Source: Amoebidium appalachense (Eukaryota; Ichthyosporea). From it: a stretch of DNA of 64,000 nt. Below the pieces are notes generated by a model. The model worked only from the letters and a program-made list of their open reading frames with translations. It did not search any database and was not told where the DNA came from. The position numbers were made by a program, and so were the translations under genes. The DNA is taken from positions 4,030,001 through 4,094,000 of the forward strand of contig CAVNZM010000017.1 in the NCBI GenBank assembly GCA_963693365.1, given 5' to 3'. Positions within the stretch are counted from its first letter, which is position 1, and each line of letters opens with the position of its first letter. This document shows, in pieces, positions 55,287 through 64,000 of this stretch.

Positions 55287-55608
55287 GTATATGTCACCAT
55301 GTGCTATGTATGGCATGTGGTTTTTTTTTTTTTTTTTTTTTTTTTTGAAGTATGAGATGTGCTGCGTGTTATATGGTGTTTAGTCTTGTTTGATGGGGTA
55401 AGGAGAACGGAGGGAGGATGATAGGTGGCTATTAGTTTCTGCTGATATTGTCATTAGACACATGAAGAGAGGCGTATTGTGCACGTGTGCACATAACACC
55501 GAGAAATTCTACACACAAACACATGCGCGCGCACAAATTTTCTCGCGCACACGCATACGCAGCATACGCACGTGCACGCAAGCATCCTTGCACGTACGCA
55601 CACACGCG

Positions 55609-55667
<59 letters not shown>

Positions 55668-55739
55668 ACGCACACGCACACGCACACGCACACGCACACG
55701 CACACGCACACGCACACGCACACGCACACGCACACGCAC

Positions 55740-55817
<78 letters not shown>

Positions 55818-56330
55818 GACACACACTTCTGCATTCTCAAAACAATAATTCTCATCTAGGTGTAGCCGTTTTTTTTGTAGCATGCAAGATGGTGTTGCCA
55901 CAGTGATTATTACGATTTATGTCACCCGGCTTAGCCTGTCTTTTGTCAGATGTCGTTAAATAAGTGCTGTGTGATAGTGTCCCTTTTTTGTCCCGCTTGC
56001 TGGTGTAAAACCTTGTGGCAGTAGGATGCAAGAGGTACGTTTAGGAGGAGGGATATTTTGACTCGCTTGTGTAAGGCAAGGGGTATTTTTAGGAGGGATG
56101 TGTGAGAGCTTATTTGCAGGTCCGCCATGGATGGTGGAATTCTGAGCTGTATTCCTTCATGTCATGCTAAGCTCTACTATTAGTAAGTAGAACAGTATCG
56201 TCTTAGTGTGGATAATCCTGTGATGTAGCGATTAACTTTCGCATGAAATAGGATAGGCATACCGTCAATGAAATATTATTCATTATCGGTGACCGCTTCA
56301 GTGTTTGGCTATCTGGCCTGTGCCATAGTA

Positions 56331-56377
<47 letters not shown>

Positions 56378-56952
56378 CCCTCCGCCCCGCCCCGCCCAAA
56401 AAACATATAAATAATATGTAAACAAATAAAACTTCCGTCTTCTCGTGCACCCGCTTAGGCTGGAGCTTGTTCCCTCTGCATCAATTCAACGATACATGAC
56501 CCTTCGATCGATGATTGCATTTTGTTGTGTTCGGTTTGCTGTTTACTATGCAGAGAACCAGATGTTTCTTTTGGGCAAAGCTTCGTCTAGATCTCCACAT
56601 ACTTGTGCGGTCTTGCAAATTTGGCATTGCATGTTCGACCATTCTATAGCTAAATGCACGAACATGATATATCATTATACCTCTCTGTGATGTTTTGCAA
56701 TTGAGGGGCACATCGACTGATATAGCTGCCTGGTCATGGCCGGGTAGAATAAACAATTCGCACATACTATGTGTATTTGCCTACCCTGCGCGCCCATGCA
56801 TATGGCAGCTGTATCACCAGTCTCGCATTAGTCTCATTATAATAGTGGCAATCTGAAACACTGCAGCTGCCATGGCAGACTTTAGAATTTATGGGTAACG
56901 GTCTCACTCAGCTGCACTGGAAACCGGAAATTTCAGAAGGTGGTGGTGGTGT

Positions 56953-56995
<43 letters not shown>

Positions 56996-57025
56996 TTTGC
57001 ACGGTCGTGTGTGTGTGTGTGTGTG

Positions 57026-57065
<40 letters not shown>

Positions 57066-57078
57066 TTTGCACGGTCAT

Positions 57079-57120
<42 letters not shown>

Positions 57121-57174
57121 CTGTGCGTGTGTGCGTGTGTGTAATCTGGGGGGGGGGGGGGGGGGGGGGGGGGG
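55287..57174. other. 3' flank of GPD and intergenic microsatellites
   Basis: It holds a T-run (about 55321-55346) and a long compound CA array (55615-55815) with a CACACG hexamer core at about 55655-55740. A C-run follows at about 56334-56375, then unique sequence to 56940, then TG tracts (56955-57143) with a repeated TTTGTTTGCACGGTC block (about 56992 and 57062) and a G-run. No gene is supported. Confidence 0.6.
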
Positions 57175-57572
57175 TTTGAATGCGGAAAACGGTACGAAGT
57201 ACGCATACACGACGAGAAGCATGGTGCAGGACACATGCAAAGGCAAACATTCAAGTATGCAACATCAGCCATGTGCACAGTATGCGTCATAAGCAGAGCC
57301 CATCCTCAGGGAGGACCCAAGTCATCAATTGCGTCTGAGTTTCGACCCCTTAGCCCGCGTATATACGACGCTCCAACTCAGACAGCAGCATCAACTGAAC
57401 TTGGGCGGGTCAACCCGTCTTGATCAAAGACGAGCAGGGTTGCTTATGCAAGCAATGTGAGCAAAACGGTGCAGATGTGTGTGCAAACTAATGCAGTGCA
57501 GCGAAAAATGCGTATGTGCTTACAGATGCACGACACAGAGCAACCATGCCCGGTTGCATGGAAGTAAAGCGG
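57175..57572. repeat. Direct duplication, copy 1 (398 bp)
   Basis: Begins TTTGAATGCGGAAAACGG and ends GCATGGAAGTAAAGCGG. It is the same as 57627-58024 wherever compared. It is preceded by a long G-run, and the second copy by a short one. No coding or RNA function is recognised. Confidence 0.92.
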
Positions 57573-57626
57573 TCTCCACACAGTGGTCTGTCCTGAAAGG
57601 ACACCTCTGAAAGAAGACTGGGGGGG

Positions 57627-58024
57627 TTTGAATGCGGAAAACGGTACGAAGTACGCATACACGACGAGAAGCATGGTGCAGGACACATGCAAAGGCAAAC
57701 ATTCAAGTATGCAACATCAGCCATGTGCACAGTATGCGTCATAAGCAGAGCCCATCCTCAGGGAGGACCCAAGTCATCAATTGCGTCTGAGTTTCGACCC
57801 CTTAGCCCGCGTATATACGACGCTCCAACTCAGACAGCAGCATCAACTGAACTTGGGCGGGTCAACCCGTCTTGATCAAAGACGAGCAGGGTTGCTTATG
57901 CAAGCAATGTGAGCAAAACGGTGCAGATGTGTGTGCAAACTAATGCAGTGCAGCGAAAAATGCGTATGTGCTTACAGATGCACGACACAGAGCAACCATG
58001 CCCGGTTGCATGGAAGTAAAGCGG
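57627..58024. repeat. Direct duplication, copy 2 (398 bp)
   Basis: Offset by 452 bp from copy 1 and apparently identical, with a 54-bp unique spacer between the copies. Recent tandem duplication or an assembly artefact are both possible. Confidence 0.92.
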
Positions 58025-58931
58025 ATGGATTCTGAAGCTGAAGGTCTGCCTGTTCTTTCTTATTGATCATCACGTATAAGCTATTTGCAGTGATAGTTGC
58101 CACGAGTGTGATCCCGTGTTACTCAGACAGTCATTTGTTACGTTGCATTTCAGGGAGAGGGGCCGGGCCAGCCCACTCCACAGGTGAATTTCAAATTTGC
58201 AACATTTTCACCGTGACCCCCTAATTAACAAATGGAGTTGGTGTTGCAATATGGACACGACACTTGTGCATATGCTAACTACATACATAACATACCACGT
58301 GTTACGGTCTGCTGTGTGTGCAAGAGTCTATAACACGCGCATAGCAAGCGTGCAAATGTGTGTGTGTCGCCATTTTTTTCCCCTGTGCAAGGACAAATGG
58401 TGATCAGTAATGTGTGGTTATGTGTTGCCTAACGCTAGCGCATGCGGTACCCGGACTTGAATCAAAGTCACTGAGTTTTTATTTTTTAACACCGAGAGCT
58501 CAGTAGCCCGATGCTTCTAATCCAACGGGCATTACAAGAAAGCAACCTGAAACAGTGGTGGTATGTCCATACGGGAAACGTGATTTTACGAACACGAAAT
58601 AAAAAGGACAACGGGCTGCCGTTAGTAATTGTCACGTGCTAATTGATATCAAAAAGCATAGGATTTCGGTGAAAAAAAGGTGGAAAAAGGAAAATCATTC
58701 AGGACAATCATATCCTAATCCCCTCAATCCCTTCTCCTCCCCCCCCCCCCCCCCCCCCCCCCCCCCTCTCCTGCCGCCCACAAACACACACACGAAAACC
58801 TCCACTTAGCAAAGCAAAAACCCCTCCACCATCCACGTGCACACGTAAGCCATTTTGCCGAGGAAACCAACTCGAAGAAATACGGAAATGCCACAACACC
58901 ACAAGGTGGCTTGTCACCATCACAGCACCCC

Positions 58932-58962
<31 letters not shown>

Positions 58963-58975
58963 CCCCCGCGGGGAA
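58025..58975. other. Intergenic sequence downstream of the WSD gene
   Basis: Mostly unique sequence with two C-runs (about 58740-58766 and 58931-58959). No gene is recognised. The 3' end of the minus-strand WSD gene lies at the right edge. Confidence 0.55.
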
Positions 58976-59634
58976 TCAGTGCTCTTCGGCGAGCTTATTC
59001 TCGTAGTACATGAATGCATTGTCTTTGTTTCTGGCCTGCAGCCGCGCACTGCGGCGACCATCCTCCTCTCGTTTGAGCTCCTGTAACGTAGAGTCTTGTG
59101 TCAGCCCGAGAGCCCAAAAAACCAAACAAAAAAAACAAAAAAAAAACAAAAAAAAAAAACAAAAAAAAACAAAAAAAAAAGGGAATGAAGGGCTGGTTAC
59201 AAACAGCTTGTGTGTGCTAGTCATACAAAACAGAAAGTGCACATCTGCCAACACAGTGGGACGCACAGGAGGGGAGTAAAAATGCAGGTGGCATGAAGTA
59301 GCACAGCCTGATTTGGAACTCTCTTATCCGAGGGAATGTGAACACGACGATAATAAGCATATGGATGATTTGAATAAAATAATAAAAAAAAAAAAATAAA
59401 AAAAAAGGAGAAGGAGAAGAAGCAGAGCTCACACAGACATCATGAGCCTGCGGATGACAATACATGCGGACAAAGTGGCTGAAGGGAGGAACCCCCCCCC
59501 CCCCCCCCCCTCCCCCCCCCACCCCCCCCCCCCCCCCCCCCTCCCCTCAAAAAAAAAAAAAAAAAAAAAAAAGGGGAGGGGGTGGGGGGGAGGGGATAGA
59601 AATATGCCTGCGGACAACAGAAGAAGGGAACACA

Positions 59635-59676
<42 letters not shown>

Positions 59677-59967
59677 GTCTCTTCTCATAGCCGTGTCCAT
59701 GGCCTTCCTGAGCGAACATTTACTAATAATAATAATAATACTATAATAACTTTGATAATACTAATAGTAATGATATTATTAATAAGAGTTAAAAAGCAAT
59801 GCTACTATAATAATTATAATAAAAATATGTATTAGGAATGAAAGAGCCCCCACCTCCTGTCTCTTTTTCATGGCCGTGTGCATTGTCTTATAGAGTAGCT
59901 GAAGTCGATCAGACAGTTGCATCTCCCGCACCCCCTTGATGTTGAGGTGACCTAGTAGCTGGTCGAG

Positions 59968-60019
<52 letters not shown>

Positions 60020-60481
60020 ATATGTGCATATGTATGTATATATGCCGCAAAAACGGATCCGTCGTAAGTTAACGGACAAGTAGTGGGCAAGTAAGCGACA
60101 CAACCACCATCCATACAAACCGTGATCACAACACAGAGAGACTGCACAGGGGGGTGTAAAGGGCAAGACGTTCGGGCAAACAAGAACCATACTTGTGTGC
60201 ATTGCGTAAAGATACAATTATGCTGCCCTGTGCCAGTGTGACAACCTGCTTTCTTGACCTCTCACATACCGGACACGGGATGCCGCACAGGAAAGGGTGA
60301 GACAGACATTATTGCACGATGTGTGTGTGAGCGTGTGTGGGTTCGTGTCTGCCCTTGGCCGAGCTGTAGAGCGTGTCCGTGTCCGTGTATTTGTGTGTGT
60401 GTAGTATGTGTGTCTGGGCCTGTGTGCTGTGTGTGCTTTGTGTGCTGTGTGTGTGTGTGTGCGTGTGTGCGTGTGTGTACG

Positions 60482-60514
<33 letters not shown>

Positions 60515-60812
60515 TTGTGTGTCCGTGCTTGTGTGCTTACGTGTGTGTGTGTGTCTGTCTGTTTGTGGATTTGTGTGTGCATGTAAGCTGCATTACTCAC
60601 CTCCAACTGCGAAGAGTAATACCCAAACGTGCCGTCCACATGCTCAACCAGTAATCGGGCCGGGTCGAGGTACCAATAGGTGTTGTTGGCTCGATCCTGG
60701 CCCAGCGGCTCGGCCCGAACACCCAACAGCCTGCTCATGGTCTCTTGGAATTTGGCCTCCTTCCGTTGCTCCTCGCGTTCCCTTTCCTCCGCCTTTTTGC
60801 GTTCCTGCGCGT

Positions 60813-60844
<32 letters not shown>

Positions 60845-60936
60845 AGTTTCAGCTTCAAATGTACATGCGGGGAGGATTATAACCTCTATAGCATACTGTG
60901 AATATATCTCAAAATAGTACAGCCAAGAGCTACAGC

Positions 60937-60972
<36 letters not shown>

Positions 60973-61393
60973 ACCCTACTTCCCCTATCCTCCATTCAAA
61001 GCACAAACACAGAAACATATACACAAAGCAGATACGAAACAAAAAACAAAAAACAAAAAACAAAAAGAACATTAAAGAAAAGAAGAAAAGAAAAGGAAGG
61101 GGAGGCAACACAGCTATGAATGCTAGAAAACGATCTAATCATGTATGTATGTGCACAGATAAGTAATTCTCGCAAAGAAAAGAGGGGGAAAAAAGGGAGG
61201 GCAAAAAAAAAACAAAAAAAAAAAACACAAAAAATAAATACAAGGTCACTCACCGCAGCGGCAGCCCTTGCCTCTGCGCTCTTTGCCGCCTGTTCCCTTC
61301 TCTTCTCCTCGAGTTCGTGCTGCTTTTTCTGCTGCTCTTTCTGCAAACCAAGCCGAGTTAGTGGCCTGTATGAAACCCCCCCCCCCCCCCCCC

Positions 61394-61454
<61 letters not shown>

Positions 61455-62886
61455 CCCACCACCACCACAAAGAAAGACCAAAACACACGCAAAAGAGCGC
61501 ACGCGGGCCAAAAGCTCTCGTCGGACGGTCCGGCAGGTTTAGCGGCAAGGGCTCGCGACAGAAATGAAAAGGGAAAAAAAAAAAAGAAAAAAAAAAAAGA
61601 TTCCCTAGGTGAGGCTCGAACTCACAACCTTCGCGTCACCTACTGTATATAAGCACGACGCGCTAACCGATTGCGCCACTAGGGACGATGCCCAAGATCG
61701 CGCATTCGAAAATATCTACCATGCCAACCGTCTCGCCCCACTTTCCAACACCAAAGTCCAAAATACCCAAAACACGAAAACGAAAAGGGAAGCTCGAGGT
61801 TCACGGTTTATACTAAAGGCGTAGGGGGAAGAAAAAATTTCCTATCTTCACACACATTGGAAAAAAAAAAAGGGTATTGCAGCATGAGCGTTTTACCTCG
61901 CGGACCATTCGCTGGTACTCCAAGATGGCTCGGCGCGACCCACGGCCCTCTTCGAGTAACTTGTTGAGGTCCCTGCAAACAGTGAACATGGAAATTGAGT
62001 CAATGGGTACAGGCAGGCAGGCAGACGGTACCTTAGGATGTGATTGTGCGCGTGCGTCTGTGTGTGTGCGCGCGTGTGTGTACATATGTCGGTGCATGTT
62101 TATACAAGAGTGTCGCATCCCCCATGTCAACAAACCAGTCATGTTTCCGTGCGTCATGCCCATGCAAGCTATGGAGAAGCGAACTAGCCATGGGAATTGA
62201 GCCACAGTGCCGGCGTGGGTATGGGGCTGGTGGGTTGAAAAGCAAAAGTCGTGTGTTCACATTTGCATATGCAGACTGTTGCACCTGTGTCTCTCTCAGA
62301 AACATGCACACATGCAACCTCACAAACACGCTACTTCTCCGTTCCTTTTGCTACCATGTAGCTACTTGCTCCCTTTCCTGTCCCTCCCTTCTCTTCTAGA
62401 CTTGCACACAGACTTGTGTGTGCCTGCAAAGACTTATGTGCATACAACTCTTCGCTTGGTGTGCCCGGTGTTCACTTCGATGCATGTGCACCAAAGTGTG
62501 CAAAGTGGTCGTTGGGATGGGAACACGGCCGTGTGACTACCATCAGCAGATTTTGCCATGCACTATTGCACATGAATGCATCCGTGCTTTTTCATGCAGG
62601 TACACGCCAGTGTCCGGATGCGCATGTGGCCGCAAGTGTAGATGTGTGTGCATCTTGTGCGTATGTGCACGCACATCCGCATGGTGCGCGCAATGGTGTG
62701 TGTGTGTGTGTGTGCGTGTGTGCAACGTGCACGTACGGTTGGTCCTCCTGGTCCTCCTGCTGCTCCGCCTGCTCCGACTCTTCGCTGTTGTCACTCTCGT
62801 CCCCACCCTCCCTGCCCACAGGCTGTCAATGCTAATCCCAACTCAACCCCCCCTTCCTCCCACCCCTCCTCTCCGCTTCACCCCCT

Positions 62887-62920
<34 letters not shown>

Positions 62921-63061
62921 ACCCCCCGGTGGGGCCCTTCAGGGGATTGTAACGCACACAAGTAAGGCCAAGAGCATCCAGATACGGAAACATGGCAAAG
63001 GGGAAACACGAAACAGAATAAAAATTTTCGATTTTCAAAAAGAAACGAGTCGGGGCACAAG

Positions 63062-63117
<56 letters not shown>

Positions 63118-63689
63118 CTCCAAATAATCCTCCTGTGAACAAATACACACGATATGCTCGCTGCCCTTACCCACCTACACGTACAGAACGGACGACCTAC
63201 ATACACATACACACCCACCCACCCACCCACCCACACACACACACCCGTTCTGGTGCTGCAGCTGCTTCTGCCTCCTCCTGTCTGCCTGCTCCTCCCTCAC
63301 ACTGCAACCACCCACCAGCATCCAGTCAGTAAAAATCACATAGATAAAATAAACATAATTTTTTTTTTAAAAAAAAAACAAAAAAAAAACCAGCCCCTGC
63401 TATGATCCCCCCCCCCCCCCCCCTCCCCCCCCCCCCCGACCGCCCGGTTTAGTGATGGGCCCTGCTTACGTTGCATGCTCTTTGTGTGCTTTGCACTCTG
63501 CCTTGTGTTGTCCCTCACCAATGTGTACTTCGTACTCTATCCAATATACAAACGATTCTAAAACGAGGGCCGAGGGGGGGGGGGGGGGGGGGGGAGGGGG
63601 GAGGCAAACATTTTCTTGTAGGCTGCCCTCTCCATGCGGCGCTCGTGGAGAAGAAGACGAGCCTCTTCGATGTTGCTCTCGACCACCTC

Positions 63690-63690
<1 letters not shown>
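58976..63690 (-). CDS. WSD/WHIM-motif chromatin protein (BAZ/WSTF-like), 3' part
   Basis: Partial; the 5' end lies beyond the window. Minus-strand exons: 63690-63610, 63301-63245, 62811-62737, 61972-61897, 61340-61254, 60804-60601, 59967-59854, 59080-58976 (stop TGA). All phases agree. The first exons give a charged coiled coil (REEQADRRRQKQLQHQN), an acidic patch (GGDESDNSEESEQAEQQEDQ), then EYQRMVRE and KRREQAAKSAEARAAAA. Next comes the WHIM2-type motif RAEPLGQDRANNTYWYLDP and the WHIM3-type LDQLLGHLNIKGVRE. The end is RRSARLQARNKDNAFMYYEN. WSD/WHIM modules of BAZ1A/ACF1 relatives bind ISWI remodellers and sense linker DNA. The donor of the first listed exon (GTTTGC) is non-consensus, and the 62811 acceptor lacks a good pyrimidine tract. 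Confidence 0.82.
59674..59706 (-). repeat. Partial duplicate of the WSD-gene exon 59967-59854 (3' end)
   Basis: On the minus strand AAGGCCATGGACACGGCTA, then TGAGAAGAGACAGG followed by GTGTGTG, resembles the exon end AAGACAATGCACACGGCC, then ATGAAAAAGAGACAGGAGG. The copy sits about 150 bp downstream of its parent, in the following intron, next to a TG tract. It is frameshifted relative to the exon. Confidence 0.72.
61601..61685 (-). tRNA. trnI-UAU: tRNA-Ile (anticodon UAU) with an 11-nt intron
   Basis: The minus strand folds as a cloverleaf. The acceptor TCCCTAG pairs perfectly with CTAGGGA, with discriminator A. The D-arm is GCGC-AATCGGTTA-GCGC. The anticodon stem TCGTG/CGCGA closes a loop containing TAT after CT, and the T-arm is GTGAG-TTCGAGC-CTCAC. 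An intron of about 11 nt (TACAGTAGGTG) follows position 37, as in other eukaryotic tRNA-Ile(UAU) genes. A/T-rich DNA downstream supplies a T-run terminator (A-runs at about 61572-61598 on the plus strand). It decodes AUA codons. It lies in an intron of the WSD gene on the same strand. Confidence 0.93.
63465..63560 (+). repeat. Dispersed intronic repeat, copy C
   Basis: It reads GCTTTGCACTCTGCCTTGTG, then TTGTCCCTCACCAATGTG, then TACTTCGTACTCTATCC. It matches copies A (35165) and B (46900). It lies in an intron of the WSD gene, antisense to the gene. The start (GATGGGCCCTGCTTACGTTG) also resembles a short segment near 44505 (CATGGGCTCTGCTTATGATG). Confidence 0.72.
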
Positions 63691-63691
<1 letters not shown>

Positions 63692-63773
<82 letters not shown>

Positions 63774-63990
63774 GTGTGTCACACGGGTGTGTGTATGTGA
63801 GCACACGCGTGCACGTGCACGTGTATGTGTGTGTGTGTGTTTGTCCATGTTTGTATATGTGTGCACACGAGGGCGTGTAACGGTGTCCATTGTGAAGACA
63901 AAAAAAAAGCCATTGAAGCGATCAGTGGACTGACGGCCACCGAATCCAGTACCGTATCAATACAAAGCACATGCACCTAACCTACAACCC
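63692..63990 (-). other. 5' intronic sequence of the WSD gene at the window edge
   Basis: A CA tract (minus sense, 63692-63772) abuts the acceptor of exon 63690-63610. The sequence from 63775 to the window end shows no exon with a matching phase. Confidence 0.5.
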
Positions 63991-64000
63991 CCCCCCCCCC

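Noticed and set aside
63900-63980. Further upstream exon of the WSD gene
   Set aside because: No acceptor-donor pair with a compatible phase was found before the window ends.

Overview
The window is eukaryotic nuclear DNA with spliced genes: GT-AG introns of 0.3 to 2 kb, CCAAT and TATA promoters, a U6 snRNA-like sequence, an intron-containing tRNA-Ile(UAU) and a Ty1/copia retrotransposon. Between the exons it is packed with (TG)n/(CA)n, (GA)n and very long C or G homopolymers. A CSRNP/AXUD1-type gene (a family known mainly from animals), a secreted subtilase with an EGF domain, a fungal-type DUF2419 protein and a BAZ/WSTF-like WSD gene together suggest a unicellular relative of animals, for example an ichthyosporean. 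That assignment is an inference.

Layout. 1-2448: microsatellites and a hairpin repeat. 2449-8325: a copia element with identical 766-bp LTRs and a GTTAC target duplication, inserted into what looks like a second copy of the hairpin repeat. 8326-9740: homopolymers. 9779-10561: a decayed coding repeat joined to a U6-like sequence (minus). 11252-20314: a seven-exon proteinase-K-like protease ending in an EGF module (plus). 22575-25106: two head-to-head copies of a proline-rich single-pass membrane protein gene; the left copy is frameshifted. 27226-27590: a MITE-like element. 27964-30797: a two-exon CSRNP-family gene (minus), divergent from 31301-40567, a ten-exon DUF2419 queuosine-salvage-type gene (plus). 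40760-41560: an inverted second copy of the 9.8-kb coding repeat. 44706-55286: a ten-exon NAD-dependent glycerol-3-phosphate dehydrogenase (plus). 57175-58024: an identical 398-bp direct duplication. 58976 to beyond 63690: the 3' part of a WSD-motif chromatin gene (minus), with the tRNA gene inside one of its introns.

Exon boundaries for the protease, DUF2419, GPD, CSRNP and WSD genes were placed by hand from splice sites, codon phase and remembered family alignments. The four genes with both ends in the window give whole-codon totals of 492, 325, 393 and 260 residues, which supports the models. The most unusual observation is recurrent duplication of exon edges: partial copies of real exons, or of their splice sites, lie in tandem in the adjacent introns of three genes, next to TG or poly-C tracts. 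A related pattern is that introns often begin in (GT)n/(G)n and end in (CA)n/(C)n, complementary tracts that could pair in the pre-mRNA.
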